Assembly (NCBI RefSeq): GCF_006788895.1
Contig: NZ_VFRA01000001.1
Coordinates: forward strand, 930,001-994,000
Source of the DNA: Rhodoglobus vestalii
Lineage (GTDB): Bacteria; Actinomycetota; Actinomycetes; Actinomycetales; Microbacteriaceae
Direction of reading: 5' to 3'
DNA: 64,000 nucleotides
Part shown: positions 18,864 through 28,149 of the stretch, one piece after another
Position numbering within the stretch: position 1 is the first letter of the stretch
Layout of the letters: each line of letters begins with the position of its first letter
The notes under the pieces: generated by a model
Seen by the model: only the letters and a program-made list of their open reading frames with translations
What the model was told of the DNA's origin: nothing
The model's database searches: none
Made by a program: the position numbers and the translations under genes

Positions 18864-19928
18864 ATGACGACACTAGAACAGCAGGCACAGGATACGAAGC
18901 TGATGCTTCATGCCCTCAGTCTTGCCGGTCGCGGCCCGATCACCGGGGGAAACCCGCAAGTGGGCTGTGTTCTCGTGAATGCTGCTGGCGAGATCGTTGC
19001 TGAAGGCTGGCATCACGGCGCTGGCACTCCCCACGCCGAACTAGACGCGCTCTCCAACCTGAGTGGCCCTGCGGCGGGCCTGACCGCGATCGTCACTCTT
19101 GAACCCTGCAACCACCATGGTCATACTGGGCCGTGCTCAGAGGCGTTGATCGCTGCAGGAATGTCGCGTGTGGTGTTCGCCGTGTCTGACCCGAACAAGT
19201 GCGCCGGTGGGGGTGGCGAGCGCTTGCGTGCTGCCGGTGTCGACGTCGTTAGTGGTGTTGCCGAGGCCGAAGCGACCGAGTTTTTGCACGGCTGGCTCAC
19301 CGCTATCCACCATGAGCGGCCGCATGTCACAGTGAAGTGGGCGTCGAGCTTAGACGGTCGTGCAGCGGCGGCCGATGGCACAAGCCAGTGGATCACGGGT
19401 ACTGCTGCCCGTCAGCACGTGCACGAGCAGCGTGCCCGTGCTGATGCGATTGTCGTCGGCACCGGCACTGTGCTCGCGGATGACCCGAGCCTGACCGCGC
19501 GGGGTGACGCCGGCGAGCTTCTTGAGTGGCAACCGCAGCCGGTGGTGCTGGGGCGGCGTGAGATTCCGGCGGGCGCGCAGCTTCGCGAGCACGCCCACGC
19601 CCTTCAGCAGTTCGACGGCAGCGACCTAAACGCCACACTTGCCGAACTGTTTGAGGCGGGCATCCGGCGCATCTTTGTGGAAGGTGGCCCCACGATTGCC
19701 AGCGCGTTCATTGCGGCCGGGCTGGCGGATGAACTGCTCGTCTACTTGGCCCCGAAACTGCTGGGCGGCCCTATGGTGGCGCTCGGCGAGTTGGGGGTTT
19801 CCACGATTGCTGAAGCGAAGGCGCTCAGCATCACCGAACTTCGCCCCCTGGGCAATGATGTGCTGATTGTCGCCCGACCGGCGACGGAAACGATGGTCGC
19901 CCGCTCGGCGACGGCGACAGGAGAGTAA
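18864..19928 (+). CDS. ribD: Bifunctional riboflavin deaminase/reductase
   Basis: Catalyses two steps of riboflavin synthesis: deamination of the pyrimidine product of GTP cyclohydrolase II, then reduction of its ribosyl chain. The 354 residues contain an N-terminal zinc deaminase domain (HAELDAL near 56, EPCNHHGHTGPC near 78-89) and a C-terminal reductase domain (VKWASSLDGR, GTGTVLADDPSLTAR, FVEGGPTIASAF). ATG 18864 follows GAGAG. It is the first gene under the FMN riboswitch; ribE follows after 2 bases. Confidence 0.95.
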   Translation: MTTLEQQAQDTKLMLHALSLAGRGPITGGNPQVGCVLVNAAGEIVAEGWHHGAGTPHAELDALSNLSGPAAGLTAIVTLEPCNHHGHTGPCSEALIAAGMSRVVFAVSDPNKCAGGGGERLRAAGVDVVSGVAEAEATEFLHGWLTAIHHERPHVTVKWASSLDGRAAAADGTSQWITGTAARQHVHEQRARADAIVVGTGTVLADDPSLTARGDAGELLEWQPQPVVLGRREIPAGAQLREHAHALQQFDGSDLNATLAELFEAGIRRIFVEGGPTIASAFIAAGLADELLVYLAPKLLGGPMVALGELGVSTIAEAKALSITELRPLGNDVLIVARPATETMVARSATATGE

Positions 19929-19930
19929 CC

Positions 19931-20554
19931 GTGTTTACTGGAATCATTGAAGAGCTAGGCGAGGTTGTCGATTTCGCCGCCACCGCAGATGGCGCACGAC
20001 TCACTGTTCGTGCGCCCGGTGCGGTGCTGGATGCCAGCCACGGTGACTCGATCAGCGTGAGCGGCGTGTGCCTCACCGTTGTCGATCAGGGCCCGGACTG
20101 GTTCACGGCCGACGTGATGGGTGTCACCATCGACATGAGTACCCTGGGTGCGATTGCGGCCGGCGAGCATGTGAACATCGAACGCGCCATGCAGGTCGGT
20201 GATCGCCTGGGTGGTCACATCGTGCAGGGCCATATTGATGGCACCAGCACTGTGCTGAGTGTCACGGATGAGGGCAGCTGGCGCGTTCTGCGTTTCAGTC
20301 TCACCCCGGAGCTGGCCCCGCTGGTTGCGCGCAAGGGGTCGATTGCTGTGCACGGTGTTTCGCTCACGGTGAGTGCTGTGGGCCGCGACTGGTTTGAGGT
20401 TTCGCTGATTCCTGAAACCCTCACCGCTACAACGTTGGGGGCGCTCGCGGTGGGCGCCGCCGTCAATATCGAGACAGACATTCTGGCGCGCCATGTGGCC
20501 CGGATGGCTGAGTTCACCGACGCAACTGTGCGTCATGAGAGGACCGAGTCATGA
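19931..20554 (+). CDS. ribE: Riboflavin synthase alpha chain
   Basis: Dismutates two molecules of 6,7-dimethyl-8-ribityllumazine into riboflavin and the pyrimidine precursor. The 207 residues form two homologous lumazine-binding repeats. The first starts MFTGIIEELGEV and has SVSGVCLTV; the second has GGHIVQGHIDGTS and AVHGVSLTV. GTG 19931 is preceded by an AGGAG site. Its end overlaps ribBA by 4 bases, so these steps are translationally coupled. The gene is called ribE or ribC in different species. Confidence 0.95.
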   Translation: MFTGIIEELGEVVDFAATADGARLTVRAPGAVLDASHGDSISVSGVCLTVVDQGPDWFTADVMGVTIDMSTLGAIAAGEHVNIERAMQVGDRLGGHIVQGHIDGTSTVLSVTDEGSWRVLRFSLTPELAPLVARKGSIAVHGVSLTVSAVGRDWFEVSLIPETLTATTLGALAVGAAVNIETDILARHVARMAEFTDATVRHERTES

Positions 20555-21849
20555 GTCTGGCCACTATCCCTGAAGCCATCGAAGAGTTGCGCGCGGGTCG
20601 ACCCGTTATCGTCGCCGACGATGAGGGTCGCGAGAACGAGGGCGATGTCATCATCTCGGCCGAACTCGCCAGCCAAGAGTGGATTGCGTGGATGGTGCGC
20701 CACTCGTCCGGGTTCATTTGCGCTCCCATGACCAACGAGATTGCTGACGCGTTGGCTTTGCCTCCCATGGTGAACGTCAACGAAGACCCCCGTGGCACCG
20801 CCTACACAGTTTCGGTGGATGCCGCCGCACGCCTCAGCACCGGCATCAGTGCTGCCGACCGCGCCCACACCCTGCGGGTGCTCGCCGACCCGCTCTCGAT
20901 GCCGGCAAGCCTCCACCGTCCAGGCCACATCTTGCCACTGCGGGCGGTCGATGGTGGTGTCCGTGAGCGTGACGGCCACACCGAGGCATCCGTCGATCTC
21001 ATGAAACTCGCGGGCCTGCGCCCGGTCGCTGCAATCGCTGAGATTGTGCACGACGCTGGTGAGATGATGCGTCTGCCCGAACTGATTAAGTTTGGTGCGC
21101 GCGAGGGCGTGCTCGTGATCACGATTGTTGATCTGATGCACTGGCTCGATGAGTACCGGTGCGACACCATTGCGGTCCCGATGGAGCCTGTCCCGGAGAT
21201 GGCGCGGGTGTCATTCGAGGTTGAGACGACAATCCCCACCACACATGGGTCATTTACGGTGCGCGCCTACCGTGACAACTCCACCGGTGCCGACCATGTT
21301 GCCCTCATTTCTCCGGGAACCCTTGATCACATCGGTGATGAACCCACCCTTGTGCGGGTGCATTCGGAGTGCCTCACGGGCGAAGCCTTCGGTTCGCTCA
21401 AGTGTGAGTGCGGCCCCCAACTTGATGCTGCGCTTGAGACTGTGCAGCGTGACGGTGGTGCGGTCATTTACCTGCGCGGCCATGAGGGTCGTGGCATTGG
21501 GCTCGTGAACAAACTGCGGGCGTATCGTCTGCAGGAAGATGGGCTCGACACGCTCGATGCGAACCTAGCGTTGGGCTTGCCTGCTGATTCTCGCGACTAT
21601 GGTGCCGCCGTCGGCATCCTCAAGGATTTGGGCATTTCAGCGGTGCGCTTACTCAGCAACAACCCGGAGAAGAAGCGTCAGCTTGAGGAGCGGGGGGTTC
21701 TGGTTGCTGACTTCGTCCCCTTGGTTGTTGGCGTAGGCGCAAACAATGAGGGTTACCTCGAAACTAAGCGTGACCGTATGGGCCACGCACTTCCATCAAC
21801 GGCTGTGCTCGATGAGGCACGGCTGAGCAACAAGAGAGGCGTACTATGA
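20551..21849 (+). CDS. ribBA: Bifunctional DHBP synthase / GTP cyclohydrolase II
   Basis: Supplies both riboflavin precursors: DHBP from ribulose-5-phosphate and the pyrimidine from GTP. In the N-terminal DHBP domain, [16 protein letters not shown] carries the acidic metal site, and [14 protein letters not shown] and [11 protein letters not shown] follow. The C-terminal cyclohydrolase domain, from about residue 210, has the zinc motif [20 protein letters not shown] and the GTP-site segment [11 protein letters not shown]. At 432 residues it is normal for the fused protein. It overlaps ribE and ribH by 4 bases each. Confidence 0.96.
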   Translation: MSLATIPEAIEELRAGRPVIVADDEGRENEGDVIISAELASQEWIAWMVRHSSGFICAPMTNEIADALALPPMVNVNEDPRGTAYTVSVDAAARLSTGISAADRAHTLRVLADPLSMPASLHRPGHILPLRAVDGGVRERDGHTEASVDLMKLAGLRPVAAIAEIVHDAGEMMRLPELIKFGAREGVLVITIVDLMHWLDEYRCDTIAVPMEPVPEMARVSFEVETTIPTTHGSFTVRAYRDNSTGADHVALISPGTLDHIGDEPTLVRVHSECLTGEAFGSLKCECGPQLDAALETVQRDGGAVIYLRGHEGRGIGLVNKLRAYRLQEDGLDTLDANLALGLPADSRDYGAAVGILKDLGISAVRLLSNNPEKKRQLEERGVLVADFVPLVVGVGANNEGYLETKRDRMGHALPSTAVLDEARLSNKRGVL

Positions 21850-22319
21850 GCGGCTCAGGTTCCCCCGAAATCGCTACCGATGCTACCGGCCTGAAGGTCA
21901 CGATTGTTGCTGGTCACTGGCATGAGGAGATCGCTAATGGTCTGCTCGCTGGTGCGCACCGCGCGCTAGCTGCGGCCGGTGCTGACGTGACCGAGATTCG
22001 TGTTCCTGGCAGCTTCGAGCTCCCCGTCGCGAGCAAAGCAGCACTCGATGCTGGGGCGGACGCCGTGGTTGCGCTCGGCGTGATCATCCGTGGCGGAACA
22101 CCCCACTTTGAATACGTTTCGGATGCCGCAACCAGCGGTCTCACGCAGGTGTCGATCCTCACCGGCAAGCCTGTCGGTTTTGGTGTGCTCACGTTGGATG
22201 ATGAGCAGCAGGGACTCGACCGTGCCGGGCTTGAGGGTTCGAAAGAGGATAAGGGCGAAGAAGCCGCAAACGCGGCTATTGCGACTGCGGTGCTGCTGCG
22301 TCAGATTCGCGGGGCGTAG
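21846..22319 (+). CDS. ribH: 6,7-dimethyl-8-ribityllumazine synthase
   Basis: Condenses DHBP with the pyrimidine from RibD to give lumazine, the substrate of RibE; the family forms icosahedral or pentameric shells. The 157 residues show [36 protein letters not shown] (containing the catalytic His) and [15 protein letters not shown] short polar N-terminal extension precedes [14 protein letters not shown]. It is the last riboflavin gene; the DUF202 pair begins 8 bases later and may be read through. Confidence 0.96.
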   Translation: MSGSGSPEIATDATGLKVTIVAGHWHEEIANGLLAGAHRALAAAGADVTEIRVPGSFELPVASKAALDAGADAVVALGVIIRGGTPHFEYVSDAATSGLTQVSILTGKPVGFGVLTLDDEQQGLDRAGLEGSKEDKGEEAANAAIATAVLLRQIRGA

Positions 22320-22327
22320 CTGCACTT

Positions 22328-22600
22328 GTGAATACGCCCGAACCACCCGCACCCCGCCGTTTTCCGCGCCGTGTCTATGGTGCCGGCAGCGAGCCGGATG
22401 CCCGCTTCAGTTTGGCCAACGAACGCACGTTCCTGGCGTGGATTCGCACCGCCCTCGCACTGATCTCTGCGGGTGTCGCGCTTGAGGCGTTCGTCTTGCC
22501 GATCGCACCGGCCTTCCGGTTGGGCGCTTCGCTGCTGCTCATCTTGCTCGGCGTTGTTGTTGCGGGCCTGCTGCTGGCGATTGGCTTGCTAATCCAGTGA
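22328..22600 (+). CDS. DUF202 membrane protein (YidH-like), first of a pair
   Basis: A 90-residue membrane protein with the DUF202 signature [23 protein letters not shown], then two hydrophobic segments (about 45-65 and 68-90). The function of DUF202 proteins is not established. The GTG start at 22328 is 8 bases after ribH, and the end overlaps the second DUF202 gene by 4 bases, so the pair is probably one unit and the products may associate. Confidence 0.85.
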   Translation: MNTPEPPAPRRFPRRVYGAGSEPDARFSLANERTFLAWIRTALALISAGVALEAFVLPIAPAFRLGASLLLILLGVVVAGLLLAIGLLIQ

Positions 22601-22965
22601 CCCGCACCTTCGATCGCCCCTTCGATGCCGGGCTGCAGGCGGAACGCACCGCCCTGGCCTGGCAGCGCACCGTGCTGTCATTCGCGATTGCCGCGCTCAT
22701 CTCGGCCCGGCTCCTGCTGAACACCGTCAGCGGGGGCAGCTATGCCGTAGCAGCTATTGGCCTCGTGATGACTGCGGTGCTGTTCTGGGTGGGGCACCGT
22801 CAATACCGCGCCGTGCATACGACCCTGGTTCAGGCATCCACTGATCGGGTTCGACTCACCAGTGCCGCACCACTGTTTCTGTGGGCACTTGCCGTATTTG
22901 TGCTCGCAATTCTGGGTGCAGTGTTTGCTCTCTTGGGGGTTCGGGCTCCCCAACTCACGGTGTAG
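22597..22965 (+). CDS. DUF202 membrane protein, second of a pair
   Basis: A 122-residue membrane protein. [21 protein letters not shown] matches the DUF202 start but differs from its neighbour, so this looks like an old duplication. Three hydrophobic segments are visible (about 25-45, 50-67, 90-115). Several actinobacteria encode such pairs; no function can be assigned. The GTG start overlaps the preceding gene by 4 bases. About 140 bases without a gene follow. Confidence 0.82.
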   Translation: MTRTFDRPFDAGLQAERTALAWQRTVLSFAIAALISARLLLNTVSGGSYAVAAIGLVMTAVLFWVGHRQYRAVHTTLVQASTDRVRLTSAAPLFLWALAVFVLAILGAVFALLGVRAPQLTV

Positions 22966-23106
22966 CCAATGCCCTTTCAGATACACCGGATGCTGTACGC
23001 AGCACCCAGTCAGAAGGCATAGTGTTTTAGAGGCTGATTGCTGATGCCGATGCCGCCGAATGGGTGCGGCACCTTTGCGCTATTTCCTTTGGGATCGACA
23101 CACCTC

Positions 23107-24978
23107 ATGAGCTCGACTTCACACACGTCAACACCTCGCCGCGGCCGCTCCACTTCCCGCGACAACCCCGACGACGGCCCCCGCGCCAGGTTCAGCGAAC
23201 TGCTGCCCTACCTCTTCGAGCACCGCAAGGTGTTGGTGATCGTCATCATCTTGAGCCTCCTCGGTGCTGGCGCGTCACTCGCCCAGCCGCTGCTGGTCAG
23301 TCAGGTCATCACCATCGTTGAGGCCGGCAAATCGCTCGGCACACTCGTGTGGGTGCTCGTTGGTCTCGTTGTGGCATCAGGGCTCATCAGTGGTTTTCAG
23401 CACTACCTTCTGCAGCGCACCGGTGAAGGCGTCGTGCTGTCGAGCCGTCGCCGTTTAGTGAGCCGGATGCTCAACCTTCCCATCTCCGAGTTCGACCGTC
23501 GCCGCACCGGTGACCTCGTTTCCCGTGTTGGCAGTGACACCACCCTGCTGCGTGCCGTGCTCACCCAGGGACTCGTGGAAGCAATCGGTGGCTCGGTCAC
23601 GTTCATCGGTGCCCTCATTGCGATGCTCATCATCGACCCCGTGCTGCTGGGGCTCACCGTGCTGGTAATCGCCATCGCCGTGGTGACCGTGACAACTCTG
23701 TCGCGTCGCATCCGGGTGGCGAGCCAAAAAGCTCAGCGTAAGGTCGGTGATCTCGCTGCTGCCGTGGAGCGTGCAATCTCCGCGGTGCGCACCGTGCGAG
23801 CATCCAATGCCACCGAGCGTGAGATTAAGGCTGTGGAAAAGGATGCCGTTGGCGCCTGGGAGATGGGCATCAGCGTTGCCAAGATTTCTGCGCTCGTTGT
23901 TCCGATTGCTGGAATCGCGTTGCAGGTGTCGTTTCTGGTGGTGCTTGGTGTTGGTGGATTCCGTGTTGCCAGCGGTGCAATCACCGTTGCGAACCTGGTG
24001 GCGTTCATCCTGTTTCTGTTCCTCATGATTATGCCCCTCGGTCAAGCCTTCGGTGCGGTCACAGCCGTAAACCAGGCGCTCGGTGCCCTCGGTCGTATCC
24101 AAGAGATCATCAAGCTGCCGAGCGAACTCGAGTCGGATTCCGACGTGGTTGCCGTCGCGAGTGTCGCGACCGATGACGCGATCACCTTCGACAACGTCAA
24201 ATTCTCCTACCCCCGTGATTCAGTGCTGGTCACGGTTGAATCAGAGCTTGCCAAACTCAAACACGGTGGCGCAGAATCGGCCACCGAAGAAATCGACCTC
24301 ACCGTTCTGCGCGGCGTCAGCTTCTCGGTGGCCCGCGGCGAACGCACCGCCATCGTCGGCCCCTCGGGCGCCGGCAAGAGCACCGTCCTGGCTCTCATTG
24401 AACGCTTCTACGACCCCACCGGTGGCGTTGTGCGATTGGGCGGCGATGACCTTCGTGGCCTCAATCGTGAAGAGTTGCGTGCGCAGATCGGCTACGTCGA
24501 ACAGGACGCCCCCGTGCTGGCTGGAACCCTCCGCCAAAACCTCCTCATCGGTGCCCCCGATGCCACCGACGAGGAGTGCGTGAACGTACTTGCCGCCGTA
24601 AACCTCACCGCCGTACTCGAACGTAACCCTGCTGGTTTGGATGCCGCTGTCGGCGAAGACGGAGTGATGCTGTCCGGTGGTGAGCGTCAACGTCTCGCGA
24701 TCGCGCGCACCCTGCTCGCCGCTCCCCCTATTCTGCTGCTCGACGAATCGACCTCCAGCCTCGATGGCCTCAACGAACAAATGCTCCGCGAAGCCATCGA
24801 CGCTGTGGCCGAAAACCGCACCCTCATCGTGATCGCGCACCGTCTCTCAACCGTCGTCGACTCCGACCAGATCGTCGTACTCGACAAGGGCGAAGTCGTT
24901 GGCGTTGGAACCCACTCCGAACTCGTGAAGTCGACCCCGCTCTACAAGGAACTCGCCAAGCACCAGCTGCTGGTTTAG
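23107..24978 (+). CDS. ABC-type exporter, fused membrane and ATPase domains
   Basis: A half-transporter of 623 residues: six transmembrane helices (about residues 45-350) and a C-terminal ABC ATPase. Walker A GPSGAGKST, signature LSGGERQRLAIARTLL, Walker B ILLLDESTSSLD and the switch histidine in IVIAHRLS are intact, so the protein should be active as a homodimer or with a partner. Between KFSYPRDSVL and LTVLRGVSFSV the ATPase domain has about 25 extra, mostly polar residues. I use ATG 23107; the frame opens at 23038 but that extension has no transporter character. The substrate is unknown (lipid, peptide or drug). Confidence 0.88.
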   Translation: MSSTSHTSTPRRGRSTSRDNPDDGPRARFSELLPYLFEHRKVLVIVIILSLLGAGASLAQPLLVSQVITIVEAGKSLGTLVWVLVGLVVASGLISGFQHYLLQRTGEGVVLSSRRRLVSRMLNLPISEFDRRRTGDLVSRVGSDTTLLRAVLTQGLVEAIGGSVTFIGALIAMLIIDPVLLGLTVLVIAIAVVTVTTLSRRIRVASQKAQRKVGDLAAAVERAISAVRTVRASNATEREIKAVEKDAVGAWEMGISVAKISALVVPIAGIALQVSFLVVLGVGGFRVASGAITVANLVAFILFLFLMIMPLGQAFGAVTAVNQALGALGRIQEIIKLPSELESDSDVVAVASVATDDAITFDNVKFSYPRDSVLVTVESELAKLKHGGAESATEEIDLTVLRGVSFSVARGERTAIVGPSGAGKSTVLALIERFYDPTGGVVRLGGDDLRGLNREELRAQIGYVEQDAPVLAGTLRQNLLIGAPDATDEECVNVLAAVNLTAVLERNPAGLDAAVGEDGVMLSGGERQRLAIARTLLAAPPILLLDESTSSLDGLNEQMLREAIDAVAENRTLIVIAHRLSTVVDSDQIVVLDKGEVVGVGTHSELVKSTPLYKELAKHQLLV

Positions 24979-24995
24979 CTGTTCGACGCAGCGCG

Positions 24996-25796
24996 CTAGT
25001 TGACGGCGAGCGCGAACATTGCGACCGCAGCCGTCGCGGCAACGTTGAGCGAGTCGATGCCGTGGCGCATCGGGATCTGCACAATCGTGTCTGCAGCCTC
25101 AATGGCTTCGCGGGTGAGGCCGTGGCCTTCGGTGCCGAGCACAAGCGCAACCCGTTCGGGAGCATCCGCCGCATAGTCACGCAGTGAGACCGCACCGTCT
25201 TCGAGAGCCAACGCCGCAATCTGAAATCCGGATGCCGTCAGCAGCGCGCGAGTGTCCGTCCAGTTGCCAATGCGGGTCCACGGCACCTGCAGCACCGTTC
25301 CCATCGAGACACGGATCGCGCGGCGGTAGAACGGGTCGGAGCACTGCCCGGTGACGAGCACCGCATCCGCCCCAATGCCGGCGACCGAGCGAAAGATGGC
25401 ACCAACATTGGTGGGGTCGACAACGTTCTCGAGAATGACGATGCGGCGAGCATCCGCAATCAGCGTTTCAGGTGTGAGCAGCGGCGGCCGGTGCATCGAC
25501 GCGATAACACCACGGTGCAGAACGTAGCCGGTCAGTTCAGCCAGCAACGCACCATCGCCGGTGAAGATCGGTACGTCATCGCCCACGAGTTCGACAACCT
25601 CGTTGACGGCGGTGCCGAGAGCCAACACCGAACGCACCCGGTGGCCGGAGCGCAGTGCCCGCCGGAGCACAATCGCAGACTCGGCGAGGTAGAGGCCGTG
25701 CTCGGTTCCCTGAGCTTTACGCAGGGCAACATCGGTCTGGTGGGAGTAGTCGGCGAGACGCGGATCGCTCAGCTCAGTAACAGGGAGGACGGGCAC
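24996..25796 (-). CDS. TrmH/SpoU-family RNA 2'-O-methyltransferase
   Basis: SAM-dependent RNA ribose methyltransferase of the SPOUT class, acting on rRNA or tRNA. The 266 residues contain a substrate-binding N-terminal domain and the trefoil-knot core: RIVILENVVDPTNVGAIFRSVAG, VALVLGTEGHGLT and QIPMRHGIDSLNVAATAAVAMF. The start is GTG 25796, directly after the stop of the small membrane-protein gene; the longer reading adds nine residues overlapping it. The target nucleotide cannot be given. Confidence 0.9.
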   Translation of the reverse strand: MPVLPVTELSDPRLADYSHQTDVALRKAQGTEHGLYLAESAIVLRRALRSGHRVRSVLALGTAVNEVVELVGDDVPIFTGDGALLAELTGYVLHRGVIASMHRPPLLTPETLIADARRIVILENVVDPTNVGAIFRSVAGIGADAVLVTGQCSDPFYRRAIRVSMGTVLQVPWTRIGNWTDTRALLTASGFQIAALALEDGAVSLRDYAADAPERVALVLGTEGHGLTREAIEAADTIVQIPMRHGIDSLNVAATAAVAMFALAVN

Positions 25797-25797
25797 G

Positions 25798-25995
25798 TCA
25801 GAACGCCTGCGCGAGGCGAACAAAGAATGACATCACGGCGGCAAACACGGTGATTCCCCCGGCCGCCGAAACACCGACGAGTAGCCCCAAACCAATGAGC
25901 AGTGCCAGCAGACGCACGCCCAAATTCTTACTCGGCGGCAGAACCTCGGATTCCGTGATGAAACCGGGAAGCACTGCCTCATCGGGGTCACTCAT
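25798..25995 (-). CDS. Small membrane protein, unknown function
   Basis: A predicted 65-residue protein with an acidic N-terminus (SDPDEA), a polar linker and one or two hydrophobic segments (about residues 28-60) ending VRLAQAF. I recognise no family. ATG 25995 (MSDPDEA) is preferred; an ATG three codons upstream also fits. Its stop is one base before the methyltransferase start, and pncA lies 49 bases upstream, so it fits a small operon. Coding is supported by position and hydrophobic pattern only. Confidence 0.55.
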   Translation of the reverse strand: MSDPDEAVLPGFITESEVLPPSKNLGVRLLALLIGLGLLVGVSAAGGITVFAAVMSFFVRLAQAF

Positions 25996-26044
25996 CGCGG
26001 TCACGCATGGTCACGGTCACTCGCTCACTTTGCTGTCAGTCAGG

Positions 26045-26629
26045 TCACTGGCTATCGGGCACAAGCGTGATACCGGCATCTTTCATAGTGACCAGTGCCT
26101 CGGCGCTTGATTCGGGTGCGACGCCGGCGATCAGGTCACTGAGTACCGTTACTGTGCGGCCCGTTCCCACCGCATCCATCGCTGAGGCGAGTATGCAGTA
26201 GTCGGTGGCGATCCCCGCAATATCGATGTGCTCAACCTCGAGACGATCGAGCAGAGCGCGCACCGTCTCACCATCATCGGTAGTTCCCTCAAAGATGGAG
26301 TAGGCCGGCGCCCCCTGGCCTTTGCGCACATGGGTACCGATTTGCTGAGTGTTAAGCCCGGGATGGTATTCGGCACCGAAGGTGTCGGCGACACAGTGCA
26401 CGGGCCAGGTGTCAACAAAGTTGGGTTCGGCATCCGTGGCAAAGTGGCCACCGTTATCGTTGTCGGCGTCGTGCCAGTCTCGGGAGGCAACGATCACGCA
26501 ATAGTGTTCCGCGTTGGCCCACAGAAAGTTGGTGATGTCGGCGGCGACGGCAGCCCCGCCCGCAACGCCGAGAGCGCCACCCTCAGTGAAGTCATTTTGA
26601 ACGTCGATGATGAACAATGCAGAAACCAC
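26045..26629 (-). CDS. pncA: Nicotinamidase (isochorismatase-family hydrolase)
   Basis: Cytosolic hydrolase converting nicotinamide to nicotinate for NAD recycling. The 194 residues begin ALFIIDVQNDFTEGGALGV with the catalytic Asp. SRDWHDAD and the later GGHF give metal-ligand histidines, VRKGQGA the catalytic Lys, and AGIATDYCILAS the nucleophilic Cys. The WPVHCV segment is typical of PncA rather than isochorismatases. It lies 23 bases after the stop of the PBP4-like gene on the same strand. Confidence 0.92.
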   Translation of the reverse strand: MVSALFIIDVQNDFTEGGALGVAGGAAVAADITNFLWANAEHYCVIVASRDWHDADNDNGGHFATDAEPNFVDTWPVHCVADTFGAEYHPGLNTQQIGTHVRKGQGAPAYSIFEGTTDDGETVRALLDRLEVEHIDIAGIATDYCILASAMDAVGTGRTVTVLSDLIAGVAPESSAEALVTMKDAGITLVPDSQ

Positions 26630-26652
26630 TTTTGAAGTCTACGTCTGCCCGA

Positions 26653-28077
26653 TCAGTAGTTGCTGAGATTGTTGCCGCACTCATAGACACCAGCAGCAAG
26701 GTTGTCGAGGGCGGTGCGGGCATCCTGCGATATTCCCTCGCCAATCGAGTAGAACGCGAATGCCAACTGGGTGCCATCGGCGGCACTGACGACACCACCG
26801 AGGGAGTGTTCTTGGTTAGTCCATCCCGACTTTGCCTTAGCCTGGCCGGATGCCGCCGCCGCGTCGCCCTCAAACCGGTTGTACAGGTCGCCGCTTTCGC
26901 CCGCAACGGGAAGCATTGCGAAGGTGGCAGCGATTGCGCCGGAACCGGTAGCCCCCTGCGACATGAAGTCGGCAATAATCTTCGGCGGTGCCTGATTTTG
27001 GGGGCTCAGGCCCGACCCATCGGTGGTGGTGATGGTGCCCGCGTCGGTGAGGCCGGCATCCGCCAGTGCGCTCGGAATGGCCTGTGTCAGCGATGCCGCT
27101 GAACCGTTGAGCCCCAGTTTCAGGGAGACGAGTCTGGCGAGCGATTCGGCGAGGGAGTCGTCGCCGCTGAGTAGCATTTGTTCGACAAGAATACTCACCG
27201 GTTGCGATTTCACTTCGGCCAATACTGTGGTGCCGACCGCGGCGCCGGTAGTGAAGCTGACGGCGGGTAAACCTGCGGCCTGGGCGAACGCTTCTCCGGC
27301 GGATTTCACGGGGTTGGTGCCGCGCGGGCTGATAGCGGCGGTGGGGTCGGCACGGTCACCATTGATCATGAGGGCGGTGACGTATGAGTGGTAGCCGCCG
27401 GTGCGTTCCCGTTCGGGCCAATTCGGATCCCACGCATCGCTGGTATTCCAGAGGGTGGAATCCAACACGATCTGGGTGATGGGTTCCCCCGGATGCAGTT
27501 CTTCGTAGCGGGTCATGGCTTGCGAAGCGAGATCCGACAACTGGGGGGCATCGCGGTAGAACGACGCATTTGTGGTGGCCAGCGTCGGGTCTCCCCCACC
27601 GACAAGCACAATTGTTCCGGGGGTGGAGCCGTCAATGACTTTGGTGCTGATGCGGGTGTCTGGGCCCAGAGCCTGCAGGGCCGCGGCCCCGGTCAGGGCG
27701 GTGACAATGTGGGCGGGGCTGGCCGCTGTGGCTTCTGAGCGGCCCCACAGCACGTCACCCGTGGCCGCATCCGTCACAACACCGACCAGTGACGGGAAGG
27801 CAGCAACCGACGCCAACCCTTGAACCGAACAGGTGCGGATCGCGGCGGCGGCGGGGTTGGCATCGGGTTGGCTCCGCGAATCGACCGTGACTTCCTCGGC
27901 GCCGTTCTCGGCTGACGAGCTGTTAGAGCCAACCGCGATTCCTGCGAATACCGCGCCCACAGCGAGCAGCACAAAAACTAGCGCTGCAACCACCGCAGCG
28001 ATCGCGGTGGGGTGGTTGGCGATGAACGCTCCGATTCCTCCCGGCGCTTTCGGCTCACTGTTCGCTGATTCACTCAC
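26653..28077 (-). CDS. PBP4/DacB-family protein with altered active-site motifs
   Basis: Related to D-Ala-D-Ala carboxypeptidases/endopeptidases of the peptidase S13 type, which trim peptidoglycan. A transmembrane segment (about residues 25-50) follows a cytoplasmic N-terminus. The fold is recognisable from VLVGGGDPTL, ERERTGGYHSYVTALMINGD and TDGSGLS. The three catalytic motifs are changed: SPAH (near 120) for SxxK, GDD (near 305) for SxN, KSG (near 416) for KTG. It is therefore probably inactive as a penicillin-binding enzyme or acts differently. GTG 28077 is chosen; TACTAT six bases upstream suggests a leaderless message. ATG 28104 would add nine residues. Confidence 0.85.
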   Translation of the reverse strand: MSESANSEPKAPGGIGAFIANHPTAIAAVVAALVFVLLAVGAVFAGIAVGSNSSSAENGAEEVTVDSRSQPDANPAAAAIRTCSVQGLASVAAFPSLVGVVTDAATGDVLWGRSEATAASPAHIVTALTGAAALQALGPDTRISTKVIDGSTPGTIVLVGGGDPTLATTNASFYRDAPQLSDLASQAMTRYEELHPGEPITQIVLDSTLWNTSDAWDPNWPERERTGGYHSYVTALMINGDRADPTAAISPRGTNPVKSAGEAFAQAAGLPAVSFTTGAAVGTTVLAEVKSQPVSILVEQMLLSGDDSLAESLARLVSLKLGLNGSAASLTQAIPSALADAGLTDAGTITTTDGSGLSPQNQAPPKIIADFMSQGATGSGAIAATFAMLPVAGESGDLYNRFEGDAAAASGQAKAKSGWTNQEHSLGGVVSAADGTQLAFAFYSIGEGISQDARTALDNLAAGVYECGNNLSNY

Positions 28078-28149
28078 CCGGTCATAGTACCCGGATGCTC
28101 GCATTCACCGCCTGAATGCGGCGACCGGGGTGAGCTAGCGGCCATGGTT

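Noticed and set aside
18797..19003. Possible leader peptide frame between riboswitch and ribD
   Set aside because: It overlaps ribD extensively, has no ribosome site and looks like a shadow frame.
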